A stretch of 64,000 bases of DNA, taken from assembly GCF_006442795.2 (NCBI RefSeq), contig NZ_CP083956.1:1116001-1180000 (forward strand), given 5' to 3'. The position numbers and the translations under genes are program-made. This DNA is from Mesorhizobium sp. B1-1-8. Lineage in GTDB: Bacteria > Pseudomonadota > Alphaproteobacteria > Rhizobiales > Rhizobiaceae. The first letter of the stretch is position 1; each line of letters begins with the position of its first letter. The notes beneath the pieces are model-generated. The model made no database searches. It was not told where the DNA came from and saw only the letters and a program-made list of their open reading frames with translations. This document shows, piece after piece, positions 18,966 to 28,056 of the stretch.

Positions 18966-18985
18966 ATGTTATAGAAACATAACAT
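18966..18985. promoter_or_regulatory. Palindromic operator between arsR-type and SRPBCC genes
   Basis: ATGTTAT (18966-18972) and ATAACAT (18979-18985) are perfect inverted halves around six bases. The right half includes the first two bases of the arsR-type start codon (ATG at 18984). Position and symmetry suit an ArsR autorepressor site controlling both divergent genes. Confidence 0.6.
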
Positions 18986-19307
18986 GTCAAGCCAAACGTC
19001 GGACGATCACGTTTTCAAGGCCTTGGCGCATCCGCGCCGGCGGGAACTGCTGGACCACCTGAGGGATCAGCCGCAAACCACGGGCATGCTGTGCGATGCC
19101 TTTGGCGACATGGACCGCTGCACGGTGATGATGCATCTGAAGGTGCTGGAGGAAGCCGATCTGGTGGTGGCAAAGCGCGAGGGGCGGGAACGCTGGAACC
19201 ACCTCAACGCGCTGCCGATCAAGCAGATCCACGACCGCTGGATCAGCCAGTATGCCGGCCATGCGATCAGCATTCTCGACCGGCTGAAGTCGGATCTCGA
19301 TGGCTGA
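18984..19307 (+). CDS. ArsR-family winged-helix regulator
   Basis: The 107-residue protein has the ArsR fold (VFKALAHPRRRELLDHL, then CTVMMHLKVLEEADLVVAKREGRERWNHLN). No metal-binding cysteine motif of the ELCVC type is present, so it belongs with the non-metal ArsR proteins that regulate adjacent SRPBCC genes. No clear ribosome site precedes the ATG, which lies at the end of the operator palindrome; translation may be leaderless. Confidence 0.88.
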   Translation: MSSQTSDDHVFKALAHPRRRELLDHLRDQPQTTGMLCDAFGDMDRCTVMMHLKVLEEADLVVAKREGRERWNHLNALPIKQIHDRWISQYAGHAISILDRLKSDLDG

Positions 19308-19529
19308 GCCGATGCTTTGCCGTCAGTTGCATAGGACTGTTGCGCGCGATCAACGGCGCGGCTGGACGAATTGAGCCGATTTATCTATAAGCCGGCCATT
19401 CCGACAGAGAGCGCCGTATGCCTTCGTAGGCTTACCCGGGACGTTCTGAAATTTGAACTCGAGTATCCGAGACGGCGAGGTGAGCTCATCTTGCCGCTGG
19501 ATGCTCTAGCCGAACACGACAGGGGTGCC

Positions 19530-20279
19530 ATGGCTGGCCATTCGCAGTTCAAGAACATCATGCACCGCAAGGGCCGCCAGGACGCGGTGCGGTCGAAAAT
19601 GTTTTCCAAGCTGGCGCGCGAAATCACCGTCGCCGCCAAGACCGGCACGCCGGACCCGGCGATGAACCCGCGGCTGCGCCTGGCGGTGCAGAACGCCAAG
19701 GCTGTGTCGATGCCGAAGGACAACATCCAGCGCGCCATCAACAAGGCGTCCGCCGGCGACGGCGAAAACTACGAGGCAGTGCGCTACGAAGGCTATGGGC
19801 CGGGCGGCGTGGCGCTGATCGTCGAGGCGCTCACCGACAACCGCAACCGCTCTGCCTCGAATGTGCGCGCCGCCTTCACCAAGGCCGGCGGCGCGCTCGG
19901 CGAAACCGGCTCGGTGTCGTTCATGTGGAACCGCGTCGGCGAGATTTATTACCCCGCCTCGGCCGGCAGCGCCGACAAGGTCATGGAAGCGGCGATCGAG
20001 GCCGGCGCCGACGACGTCGAGTCGGACGAGGAAGGCCACACCATCTATTGCGCCTTCGAAAATCTCGGCGAAGTGTCGAAGGCGCTGGAAGCCTCGCTCG
20101 GCGAGGCGGAGTCGGTGAAGCCGATCTGGCAGCCGCAGAACAACGTCCCGGTCGACGAAGAGCGGGCGCAGTCGCTGATGAAGCTGGTCGCAACGCTCGA
20201 GGACGACGACGACGTGCAGAGCGTCTACGCCAATTTCGAGGTCGACGAAGAGACGCTGGCCAAGCTCAGCGCGGCGTGA
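19530..20279 (+). CDS. YebC/PmpR-family protein
   Basis: The 249-residue protein matches the YebC family throughout ([65 protein letters not shown]). Family members bind DNA and act as regulators; recent work links some to ribosome stalling relief. The frame is open upstream to 19371, but the start at 19530 matches the invariant N-terminus. In many bacteria yebC lies beside ruvC; here the ruv genes are 20 kb away. A SelW-like gene follows after 11 bp. Confidence 0.93.
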   Translation: MAGHSQFKNIMHRKGRQDAVRSKMFSKLAREITVAAKTGTPDPAMNPRLRLAVQNAKAVSMPKDNIQRAINKASAGDGENYEAVRYEGYGPGGVALIVEALTDNRNRSASNVRAAFTKAGGALGETGSVSFMWNRVGEIYYPASAGSADKVMEAAIEAGADDVESDEEGHTIYCAFENLGEVSKALEASLGEAESVKPIWQPQNNVPVDEERAQSLMKLVATLEDDDDVQSVYANFEVDEETLAKLSAA

Positions 20280-20290
20280 CCGGTCAGGAT

Positions 20291-20644
20291 ATGAGCAAAG
20301 CTCAATCCGATATGAGCAGGGCTCAATCCGATATGCGCGAAAAGCTGTTGCCTGTCATCCGCATCACCTACTGCACACAGTGCCAGTGGCTGCTCAGAGC
20401 CGGCTGGATGGCGCAGGAGCTTCTTTCCACCTTCGGCACTGATCTCGGCGAGGTGACGCTGGTGCCGGGCACCGGCGGCATCTTCACCATTTCCTGCAAC
20501 GACGTGCCTATCTGGGACCGCAAGCGCGACGGCGGCTTTCCGGACGCGGCCAAACTCAAGCAGTTGGTCCGCGACGTTATCGATCCAGATCGTGATCTCG
20601 GTCACTCAGATCGCAAAGGCCACAAAACAAAAGACACGGCCTGA
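20291..20644 (+). CDS. SelT/SelW/SelH (Rdx) family thioredoxin-like protein
   Basis: The protein has up to 117 residues with the Rdx-type redox motif CTQC in RITYCTQCQWLLRAGWMAQELL, and the family's VPGTGGIFTI and WDRKRDGGFP segments. Cysteine takes the place of the selenocysteine found in some relatives. Three in-frame ATGs (20291, 20312, 20333) arise from a 21-bp tandem duplication, giving the N-terminus MSKAQSDMSRAQSDM. The family core begins at the third, so the true start is uncertain; 20291 has the better AGGA. It is probably cotranscribed with yebC. Confidence 0.8.
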   Translation: MSKAQSDMSRAQSDMREKLLPVIRITYCTQCQWLLRAGWMAQELLSTFGTDLGEVTLVPGTGGIFTISCNDVPIWDRKRDGGFPDAAKLKQLVRDVIDPDRDLGHSDRKGHKTKDTA

Positions 20645-20689
20645 TGAACTGACCCCGTGAAGTTGGACACCACCATCGGGGTCAGTTCA
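20645..20689. repeat. 12-bp perfect inverted repeat resembling an IS3-family terminus
   Basis: TGAACTGACCCC (20645-20656) is repeated in inverse at 20678-20689 around 21 bases that include AAGTTGGACA. The string TGAACTGACCCC followed by AAGTTGGAC is typical of IS3-family ends. No transposase is near. It could be a remnant end or serve as a terminator after the SelW-like gene. Confidence 0.5.
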
Positions 20690-20724
20690 CCGAAGCCGGG
20701 TCTTTTGTTTGAGCGTGATGCCTC

Positions 20725-21200
20725 TCAAATCAGCGCCATGATGAAGCAGGCCATCGATACGATGGCGGTGACGGTGCGGACGTGGTTCCACATCACCCAT
20801 TCGCTCAGATAGTTCGTCCATACCGCGGCGCCGTTGGCGCTGGCCGGATCGACCGCGGCCAAGGCATCGTTGAGCGGCACGTTGAAGACCATGGTCACGA
20901 TCGGGTTGCCGATCAGGTAGATCACGGCGCCGGCGAGCAGCCAGTAGGTGCCGGTCTGATTCCAGCCCAATAGGGCGGCGGCAATCAGCACCAGGCAGAT
21001 GAGGCCGGTGCCGAACAGGGCCGTCATGAAGGTCGGCGTGATCACCGTGATGCGATGGAATTCATGGCGGCGATGCCGGTCGCCGCGGGCAGCCGGGCAA
21101 ACGCCGGCATGACGAAATTCGAGAAGGCGAAGAAGACGCCGCCGACGACGCCAGAGCCGATCGCGGCGATGAAGGTGAGGGTGGGAAGAAGTTTCATCAT
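20725..21200 (-). pseudogene. DUF1772 (anthrone-oxygenase-like) membrane protein, frameshifted
   Basis: Two overlapping frames make one DUF1772 protein. The N-terminal part (21200 to 21042) reads MMKLLPTLTFIAAIGSG to GIAAMNSI and then hits TGA; the C-terminal part (21045 to 20725) reads VITPTFMTALFG to the end, including VFNVPLNDALAAVDPA and WNHVRT. One missing base near 21052-21053 restores the family sequence SI-x-x-TVITP. Either a true mutation or a sequencing error. The intact protein would have four membrane helices and about 157 residues. It is divergent from a TetR regulator. Confidence 0.8.
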
Positions 21201-21237
21201 GTCGGTTGCTCCAGATTGGTCGACGGTTGCGATAGAA

Positions 21238-21282
21238 ATATGAGGAACACTCATGTTTGCAAAACGTGATAAACCCTCATAT
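21238..21282. promoter_or_regulatory. Candidate TetR operator(s)
   Basis: ATATGAGG (21238-21245) recurs inverted as CCTCATAT (21275-21282). Within the left copy, ATGAG-GAACA-CTCAT (21240-21254) is itself a perfect palindrome. The sites lie between the DUF1772 gene and the divergent TetR gene, as expected for a shared operator. Confidence 0.5.
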
Positions 21283-21325
21283 CTTGCAAGTCAAGCCGGT
21301 TCCGAAAAATCGTCCGGAGTGAGCC

Positions 21326-21967
21326 ATGGATGACAAAGTCGCCGCGAAGACCGACCAGGGCGCAATTGCTTCGCCGCGCCGCGCGCCGACCCAGCAGCGC
21401 AGCCGCGAGCGGGTCGAGCGGATGCTGGCCGCCGCCTCGGCGCTGATTGCCGAGCAAGGCAGCGATGCCATGCGCATGGGCGAGGTGGCGGAGCGGGCAG
21501 GCGTGTCGATCGGCTCGCTCTACCAGTTCTTTCCAGACAAGCGGGCGATCGTCTGGGCGCTGGCCGAGCGCTACACGGCGGAAAGCCAGGCCTGCATTTC
21601 CGCGGCGCTGAAAGATGTCAGCGATGCCGAAGGCCTGCGGAGGGCGTTTTCGGAACTGGTCGACATCTATTACCGGCTGTTCCTGGCCGAGCCGGTGATG
21701 CGCGACATCTGGTCGGGCACGCAGGCCGACAAGGCGCTGCGCGAGCTGGAGCTCGCCGATAGCCGCGCCAATGCCGAGTTCCTGGTCGCGGTGCTGAAGC
21801 GGCTGCGTCCCGGCGCCGATCCGATCGAACTGGAGACGACGGCATTCCTCGTCTGGCAGATGGGTGAAGCCGCTGTGCGGCTGGCCATCTCGGTCGACCG
21901 AGAGGAGGGCGACAGGCTGGTCGCGGCTTACAAGCGCATGGCGCTCAGGGAGCTGGTGGACGAGTAG
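21326..21967 (+). CDS. TetR-family transcriptional regulator
   Basis: The 213-residue protein has the TetR DNA-binding domain (MRMGEVAERAGVSIGSLYQFFPDKRAIVWALAERY, about 48-83) after a basic N-terminal tail, and a helical ligand-binding domain. It is divergent from the DUF1772 gene, which it probably represses through the palindromes between them. With that target frameshifted, the regulator may have lost its main role here. Confidence 0.9.
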   Translation: MDDKVAAKTDQGAIASPRRAPTQQRSRERVERMLAAASALIAEQGSDAMRMGEVAERAGVSIGSLYQFFPDKRAIVWALAERYTAESQACISAALKDVSDAEGLRRAFSELVDIYYRLFLAEPVMRDIWSGTQADKALRELELADSRANAEFLVAVLKRLRPGADPIELETTAFLVWQMGEAAVRLAISVDREEGDRLVAAYKRMALRELVDE

Positions 21968-22023
21968 CGAGGAACTCTACTCTGGCACTTTTTCCTGGAT
22001 CGTCGACAGAAGGAAGAAAACAA

Positions 22024-22049
22024 AAAAACCCGCCTTGAGGCGGGTTTTT
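22024..22049. terminator. Bidirectional rho-independent terminator
   Basis: AAAAACCCGCC, loop TTGA, GGCGGGTTTTT: eleven pairs with A- and T-runs on each side. It ends the TetR gene on the plus strand and rpmE on the minus strand. Confidence 0.9.
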
Positions 22050-22074
22050 GATCTGCGACAAAGCGGATAAAAGC

Positions 22075-22296
22075 TTAGAGGCCGAAACCTTCGAAACGCT
22101 TCTTGAACTTTGACAGGCGGCCGCCGCGGTCGAGCAGGGTCTGCTGGCCGCCGGTCCAGGCCGGGTGCGTGGTCGGGTCGATGTCGAGGTTCATCGTGTC
22201 GCCTTCCTTGCCCCAGGTCGAACGGGTCGTATATTCGGTGCCGTCGGTCATGACGACCTTGATGGTGTGGTAGTCGGGATGGATATCTGCCTTCAT
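22075..22296 (-). CDS. rpmE: 50S ribosomal protein L31
   Basis: The 73-residue protein matches alphaproteobacterial L31 along its length ([47 protein letters not shown]). It lacks the zinc-binding cysteines of the C+ form. L31 sits at the large-subunit central protuberance and bridges to the small subunit. It is monocistronic, with a strong terminator downstream. Confidence 0.96.
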   Translation of the reverse strand: MKADIHPDYHTIKVVMTDGTEYTTRSTWGKEGDTMNLDIDPTTHPAWTGGQQTLLDRGGRLSKFKKRFEGFGL

Positions 22297-22501
22297 TGGT
22301 CTGTTCCTGGCTTGCCGGCGCTGCTGACGGGCCCATGGCCTGCGTCGATGCGCCCCTTTTTAAAACTCGAAGCCGCAGCTAATGAAAAGCCACGGCTTCT
22401 AAAACGGTCGGCGAGCCTATACATCAGCCGGAATTGAATCACAAGGCCGCGGCAAGCGCATATTGAGGCGCATGACCGCCAAGTGGCCAGAGGAAACGCT
22501 C

Positions 22502-24304
22502 ATGGCGGATATCGGTGGCAGTCCAGGCGAGCGCAGGCGCTCGATCCGGCCGCTCAGACGCCTTTTTCCGTACATCACCCGCTACCGGACATTGGTCGCC
22601 GGCGCCATCATCTCGCTGATCGTGGCGGCGGTAACGACGCTAGCCTTGCCGATGGCCGTGCGGCGCATGATCGACCACGGTTTCATCGGGTCGGGCTCCG
22701 CCTTCATCGCCGAGTATTTCGCCGCCCTTGTAGCGATGGCGGCTGTGCTGGCGGCGGCCTCGGCCAGCCGCTACTATTTCGTCATCACCCTGGGCGAACG
22801 TGTCGTCGCCGACATCCGCCGCGACGTGTTCGCCCATGTCACGACCTTGTCGCCGGCCTTCTTCGATACCGCGCAATCCGGCGAGATCGTGTCGCGACTT
22901 GCCGCCGATACCACGCAGGTGAAGTCGGCGGTCGGCGCCACCGCCTCGGTCGCGCTGCGCAACGTCATCCTTGGTGTCGGCGCGGTGGCGATGATGGTGG
23001 TCACCAGCCCGAAGCTTTCCGGCCTGGTCATCGCCGCCATTCCGCTGATCGTACTGCCGCTGGTCGCCTTCGGCCGCTCGGTGCGGCGCAGGTCGCGGCA
23101 GGCGCAGGATACGCTGGCCGAGGCAACCGCCTACGCCAGCGAGCAGATCGGATCGGTGCGCACGCTGCAGGCCTTCACCAATGAAAAGCTGGTCACCGGC
23201 CGCTTCTCGGCCGCGGTCGAGGCAGCCTTCGAGGCGGCGCGGAGCTCGATCTTCGCCCGCTCCTTCCTCACCTTCTTCGCCATCTTCATGATCTTTTCCT
23301 CGGTGGTGGCGGTGCTCTGGTTCGGCTCGCGCGACGTGCTTGCCGGCACGATGTCGCCTGGCACGCTCAGCCAGTTCCTGCTCTATTCGGTGTTCGCCGC
23401 CGGCGCGCTTGGCGCCCTGTCGGAGGTGTGGAGCGAGTTGTCGCAGGCGGCGGGCGCAGCCGAAAGGCTGACCGAGATCCTGGCCGAGAAACCGGCCATC
23501 CAGCCGCCCACCGATCCCGTGCCATTGCCGGCCAAGGCGAGGGGCGCGATCAGCTTCGACGACGTCTCCTTCTCCTATCCGGCACGGCCCGACCGCGCCG
23601 CCGTGCACGGCCTGAGCTTCCAGGTGAAGCCCGGCGAGACGGTGGCGATCGTCGGCCCCTCGGGCGCCGGCAAAAGCACGGTCTTCTCGCTGATCCTGCG
23701 CTTCTACGATCCGGAAAGCGGGCGCATCGCCATCGACGGCATCAATGTGCGCGAAGCCGATCCCGCCGCCATCCGCGAACGCATCGCCATCGTGCCGCAG
23801 GACGTCACCATCTTCGCGGCAAGTGCCGCCGACAACATCGGCTTCGGCCGGCCTGGCGCCGGCAAGGCCGAGATCGAGGCGGCAGCGAAGGACGCGCTTG
23901 CCGACGAATTCATCCTCAAGCTCGACAAGGGCTATGACAGCCAGGTCGGCGAGCGCGGCGTGACGCTGTCGGGCGGACAGCGGCAGCGTGTGGCGATCGC
24001 CCGCGCCATCCTGCGCAACGCGCCGATCCTGCTGCTCGACGAGGCGACCTCGGCGCTCGACGCCGAAAGCGAGACGCTGGTGCAGACGGCGCTGGAGCGG
24101 CTGATGCAGGGCCGCACCACCATCGTCATTGCCCACCGGCTGGCGACGGTGCTCAAGGCCGACCGCATCCTGGTCATGGAAGGCGGGCGCATCGTCGAGG
24201 AAGGCACCCACCAGAGCCTGGTCGCCAGGGGCGGCACCTATGCGCGGCTCGCCAAGCTGCAGTTCGAGACTGGAGCCAGCGCCTTCAGGGGCGCGGCGGA
24301 GTAG
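22502..24304 (+). CDS. MsbA-like ABC exporter (fused membrane and ATPase domains)
   Basis: The 600-residue half-transporter has six membrane helices (about residues 20-310) and a C-terminal ATPase with GPSGAGKST, LSGGQRQR and ILLLDEATSALD. Such homodimeric exporters move lipids or hydrophobic compounds across the inner membrane. The start at 22502 has AGAGGA seven bases before it; ATG at 22472 would add ten residues. rpmE is divergent from it. The substrate is not evident. Confidence 0.9.
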   Translation: MADIGGSPGERRRSIRPLRRLFPYITRYRTLVAGAIISLIVAAVTTLALPMAVRRMIDHGFIGSGSAFIAEYFAALVAMAAVLAAASASRYYFVITLGERVVADIRRDVFAHVTTLSPAFFDTAQSGEIVSRLAADTTQVKSAVGATASVALRNVILGVGAVAMMVVTSPKLSGLVIAAIPLIVLPLVAFGRSVRRRSRQAQDTLAEATAYASEQIGSVRTLQAFTNEKLVTGRFSAAVEAAFEAARSSIFARSFLTFFAIFMIFSSVVAVLWFGSRDVLAGTMSPGTLSQFLLYSVFAAGALGALSEVWSELSQAAGAAERLTEILAEKPAIQPPTDPVPLPAKARGAISFDDVSFSYPARPDRAAVHGLSFQVKPGETVAIVGPSGAGKSTVFSLILRFYDPESGRIAIDGINVREADPAAIRERIAIVPQDVTIFAASAADNIGFGRPGAGKAEIEAAAKDALADEFILKLDKGYDSQVGERGVTLSGGQRQRVAIARAILRNAPILLLDEATSALDAESETLVQTALERLMQGRTTIVIAHRLATVLKADRILVMEGGRIVEEGTHQSLVARGGTYARLAKLQFETGASAFRGAAE

Positions 24305-24308
24305 GGCG

Positions 24309-24362
24309 CTTTGCCTTTGCGCAATTGCGAACTGCTGCGAACTCTTTTTCGGAACTGCTCTC
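24309..24362. repeat. Diverged copy of the GCAATTCC palindromic repeat
   Basis: TTTGCGCAATTGCGAACTGC through TTTTTCGGAACTGC is a degenerate member of the family seen at 31125, 44225 and 59354. It fills the gap between the exporter stop (24304) and the convergent stop at 24364. Confidence 0.5.
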
Positions 24363-24363
24363 G

Positions 24364-26460
24364 CTACCGGTTCCGCCCATAGGCCACGTACAGCGGCAAA
24401 ACTACAAACAGGGATAGCAGCACCATGGCGGTGAGGAGCTGCGGCACGGGCTTGTCGGAAGCGGGAGCTGGCGGATTCTCGGGCGCGTCCTGATAGGTGA
24501 AATCATACGTCCAGTCGATATTATTGGCGACGTCCTTGACCGACTTCAGATAGTCGCTGATCGCCCTGGCCGGAACCTCGCTCGCCAGGGTCCGGAAATT
24601 CCACTCGACCTCGAAGGTGGTCGGCGTGTTGCTCCAGGAAGCCTTCAGCGACAGATAGGGCGTGACGACATTCTTGATGTCTTCGCCGGAGAACCTTGCC
24701 TTCAGATTGCTGACCGTCATCTTGTGACTGCGGTAGACGGGAGATCCAAGCGAGATCGGGCCGACGCGGTCGACCATGGTCGGGGTCGGCAGATCGGTGC
24801 CGATATCGGCTGGCTTGATCGGAAAATTCTTGGCGAGATCGTTGGCGGCAAGCGCCTGCGCCGACAGTTGATAGCTCTCCCTGACGTTGACGATGTTGCC
24901 GTCGCGATTGTCGAAGACCTCCAGCTTCTGAGTGCTCTCGATGCCGGGGTAACGCTTGCTGTAATATTTCAGATAGGTGTCGGACAGCTCGCTCACCGAG
25001 CGGCTGGCCAGCCTGCTGCGCATGCCGTCGGCTTCGGCGCCTGCATAGGTCGAAAGCACCGACAGCGTCAGATGGCCGTCGGGCTTGTCGGGAAAGGAAA
25101 ACTCCTCGGCGACCTTGAGCGAAGGACTTGTCAGTTCCTGGCTCGGCATCTTCTCCAGCGCGCCGTTGCCGAAAAGCGGCAGGGCGAAGCCGTAGTCCGG
25201 CTGCGGATAATCATTCGCATCGCCGCCTTGCAGGTAGTTGGTGGCATCCAGCCAGTATGTCTTTTCCCCGATCGTCGCCTTGACGATAGCGTGGTCGAAA
25301 TCGCGCAGCGCCGGCAGATGCTGGTCCAGCGCCCGGCCCTGGTCGAGATCGGCAAGTGCTGCCTGCGCCGACACGCCGAGCCTGGCCAGTGCCGAGACAA
25401 GCAGCAGCGCCTTGTCCTTGCAGTCGCCAAAGCCGCTCTGGATGACCGTCGCCGGATCGCGCGGAATATACGAGCCGGACCCCATCGAGAGGCTGACATA
25501 GCGGATCTCGTCCTGCACCAGGCGCATCGCCTGGATCATGCGATCCTCGGGCAGCGGATGCCTGGCCGCGATCTCGTCCAGCTTGGCGGAGAAGGCCGCC
25601 GGAAGGGTGGTGGCAGGCTTGTAATAGGGTTGAACGGCGTCCACCACGCTCTGCCAGCTTGCCGTCGACGAGACGTCTATCGTGCCCCAGGCCGGAAACG
25701 CCGCCGGCACGTTGTCCTCGACTTTGACGGGTTTGGGATCGGCGATCTCCCAGAGATAAACGGTGTCCGTTCCCGATGCGGAGATGGCGGGCTTGATCCC
25801 GGTGCCTCGCGGCTTGATCGCCAGTGGCTGCGCCGCCGGCCAGGTGATGCTGGTGCGGATCAGCCCCACCGGCTCTTCCCACTCGGTCGAGAAGTTATAG
25901 AAAAACAGGCCTTTGCCAACGAGCGGCGTTATCTCGTAGGTTTCCGCATAGTCCACCACATCGCCGACGCGCACGTCGTCGATATTGACATGGGCGGTCA
26001 GCCAGCCGTCATAGATGCCCTTTTCGGCGTCCTTTTCCTGCCGGAAGATGTCGAACTTGACGTCGTCCAGCCGGTCCAGCACCGCGCCGTCGCGGATGAT
26101 GCGCAGATGGTTGAGGGTGACCTTGTGCCTGGACGGATCGAACTGCAGGTCGATGCCGGCGCCCTGCTCCAGCCCGGGGCGATCGACGATCTTGTAGACC
26201 GTGCGCGAATAGTCGTCGTAACCATGCTCGCGGTGGATGATCTGTTCGTCCGCCAGCAGCCATGAGATGCCGTTCTTGATCTGGTCGGCCCGTGCCGGAT
26301 CCGCCTGGGGGATATCGACCAGCCTGATCCAGTCGGCCTCCGGTCCCTTGCGAACGACTTCATCCGCCATGGCGGAAGAACCGAGGCCGGTCAATAAGAT
26401 CACAAAGAGAAGGAGGCAGCGCAAAGAGCTGACCCCACGAAGACTGCTACCCACCAACAT
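24364..26460 (-). CDS. DUF3857 / transglutaminase-like periplasmic protein
   Basis: A 698-residue protein with an N-terminal signal segment (LLLFVILLTGLGSSAMA), a DUF3857 domain (about 55-260), a transglutaminase-like core with Cys in SGFGDCKDKALLL, His in DFDHAIVKATIG and Asp in YWLDATNYL, and one C-terminal membrane helix before YGRNR. It probably sits in the periplasm anchored by the tail. The biochemical role of the family is not established. Start uncertain: ATG at 26460 is taken, TTG at 26478 is possible; neither has a strong ribosome site. Confidence 0.82.
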   Translation of the reverse strand: MLVGSSLRGVSSLRCLLLFVILLTGLGSSAMADEVVRKGPEADWIRLVDIPQADPARADQIKNGISWLLADEQIIHREHGYDDYSRTVYKIVDRPGLEQGAGIDLQFDPSRHKVTLNHLRIIRDGAVLDRLDDVKFDIFRQEKDAEKGIYDGWLTAHVNIDDVRVGDVVDYAETYEITPLVGKGLFFYNFSTEWEEPVGLIRTSITWPAAQPLAIKPRGTGIKPAISASGTDTVYLWEIADPKPVKVEDNVPAAFPAWGTIDVSSTASWQSVVDAVQPYYKPATTLPAAFSAKLDEIAARHPLPEDRMIQAMRLVQDEIRYVSLSMGSGSYIPRDPATVIQSGFGDCKDKALLLVSALARLGVSAQAALADLDQGRALDQHLPALRDFDHAIVKATIGEKTYWLDATNYLQGGDANDYPQPDYGFALPLFGNGALEKMPSQELTSPSLKVAEEFSFPDKPDGHLTLSVLSTYAGAEADGMRSRLASRSVSELSDTYLKYYSKRYPGIESTQKLEVFDNRDGNIVNVRESYQLSAQALAANDLAKNFPIKPADIGTDLPTPTMVDRVGPISLGSPVYRSHKMTVSNLKARFSGEDIKNVVTPYLSLKASWSNTPTTFEVEWNFRTLASEVPARAISDYLKSVKDVANNIDWTYDFTYQDAPENPPAPASDKPVPQLLTAMVLLSLFVVLPLYVAYGRNR

Positions 26461-26571
26461 CCAAGCCCACTGACGCAAAGAAGGCCCTTTTTCAGAGTCT
26501 TTCCGGCCAAAGTAAAGACTTGGCCAAACAAGTTTTGCGCGTCTTGATCCAGAAACGCCGGCGAGCTCGTG

Positions 26572-28056
26572 TCAGTTGCCGTAGCGTCGGCGCAAATGTT
26601 CGGTGAAATAGGCGGCGTTGAGCTTCTCGCCTGTGGCGCGTTCGAGCAGTTCCGGCGTCGACCAGCGCGAGCCCTGCGACCAGATTTTGTCGCGGCGCCA
26701 GTCGTTGACGGCGCTGAAGTCGCCCTTGGCGAGATCCTCATCGGCTGAGGGATGCTCTCTGGTCAAAGCCGCCCATTGCTGCGCGGCCATCATGGCGCCC
26801 AGCGTGTAGGACGGGAAATAGCCGAAGGCGGCGCCCGGCCAGTGCACGTCCTGCATCGGACCGTCGGCCGGGTTGTCGATGGTCGACAGGCCCAGATAGT
26901 CGCGCATCTTGGCGTCCCAGGCTTCGGGCAGGTCGGCCGCCTCCAGCCGGCCGGAGACAAGCTCCTGCTCGAGTTCGTAGCGCAGGATGACATGCAGCGG
27001 ATAGGTGACCTCGTCGGCGTCGACGCGGATCAGGCCGCGCTCGACCCGATGCACATGCGGCAGGATGTCGTCGAGCGACCAGGCTTCGCCGAGATGCCTT
27101 TCGACCACCGGCAGCGCCCAGCGCCAGAAGGCCGGATTGCGGCCGATCTGCTTTTCGACGAACAGGCTCTGGCTCTCATGCACCGCCATGCCGCGCGCCT
27201 TGCCGAGCGGCCAGTGGGCCCAGGCTTTGGGCAGGTTCTGTTCGTAGAGCGCGTGGCCAGTCTCGTGCAGCACGCCCATCAGCGCCGACAGGAAATCCGA
27301 GGTCTTGTAGCGGGTGGTGATGCGCACGTCGCTCGGCACGCCGCCGCAGAAGGGATGGTGCGACACCGACAGCGAGCCGTGGGTGAGGTCGAAGCCGACC
27401 GCCGCCATCATGGCGAGGCCGAGTTCGCGCTGCTTGTCGATGGCGTAGCTGCCGGACAGCGGCTTCAGCGGATGTTTCGCCAGCCGCGCGTCCTGCATGG
27501 CGAGCGCCTGCGGCAGGAAATCTCTGAGGAAGGCCTTGAGTTCGGTGAACACCGGCGTGATGTCGGCGGCGCGGTTGCCGGGATCATACTGCTCCATCAG
27601 CGCGTCATACGGGTTGAGGCCAAGCGCGTCGGCGCGCAGCGCCGCTTCCTCACGCACCAGCACCACCACCCCTTCCAGCGCCGGCAGGAAGCCTGCCCAA
27701 TCGTTCTTGGCGCGCAGATCGCGCCAGAGCTGCTCGGAACGCATGCGCGCCGTCGTCTGGCGCTCGACGAATTCGGCTGGCAGGCAGGTGAGGTTGGTGT
27801 ATTGCCGGCGCAATTCCCGGACCGCCGCCTGCTGCTCCTCGTTCAGCGATTCGGCTTCGGCGGCGGCGATCCAGTCGGCGATCTCGGGAGCGGTCGCCTG
27901 ACGGTGCAGCATGCCGGCAAGCGCCGACATCGCCTCGGCGCGCTTCTCGCCGCCGCCGACCGCCATATGGGTGGCCTCGTCGGCGCCGAGGATGGCGAGC
28001 GCATGCTCCAGCGCTTCGAGCTTATGGCCGAGGTCGTCGAGTTTTTTGAAGGACAT
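26572..28056 (-). CDS. Carboxypeptidase Taq-type metallopeptidase (M32)
   Basis: The 494-residue cytoplasmic protein has the M32 zinc site HETGH (264-268) with the third ligand region HESQS (293-297), and the family segments HPFCGGVPSDVRITTRY and DEVTYPLHVILRYELE. M32 enzymes remove C-terminal residues from peptides. Start at 28056 follows AAAAAACTC-type purines only weakly; the length is normal for the family. Confidence 0.93.
   Translation of the reverse strand: MSFKKLDDLGHKLEALEHALAILGADEATHMAVGGGEKRAEAMSALAGMLHRQATAPEIADWIAAAEAESLNEEQQAAVRELRRQYTNLTCLPAEFVERQTTARMRSEQLWRDLRAKNDWAGFLPALEGVVVLVREEAALRADALGLNPYDALMEQYDPGNRAADITPVFTELKAFLRDFLPQALAMQDARLAKHPLKPLSGSYAIDKQRELGLAMMAAVGFDLTHGSLSVSHHPFCGGVPSDVRITTRYKTSDFLSALMGVLHETGHALYEQNLPKAWAHWPLGKARGMAVHESQSLFVEKQIGRNPAFWRWALPVVERHLGEAWSLDDILPHVHRVERGLIRVDADEVTYPLHVILRYELEQELVSGRLEAADLPEAWDAKMRDYLGLSTIDNPADGPMQDVHWPGAAFGYFPSYTLGAMMAAQQWAALTREHPSADEDLAKGDFSAVNDWRRDKIWSQGSRWSTPELLERATGEKLNAAYFTEHLRRRYGN

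Noticed and set aside
20291..20644. Selenoprotein with in-frame UGA
   Set aside because: The redox motif is CTQC with normal cysteine codons; no UGA occurs inside the frame.
22640..24211. 523-codon minus-strand frame
   Set aside because: Antisense to the MsbA-like exporter, whose ATPase motifs are clear on the plus strand.
24724..26265. 513-codon plus-strand frame
   Set aside because: Antisense of the DUF3857/transglutaminase gene; no signal, motif or ribosome site.
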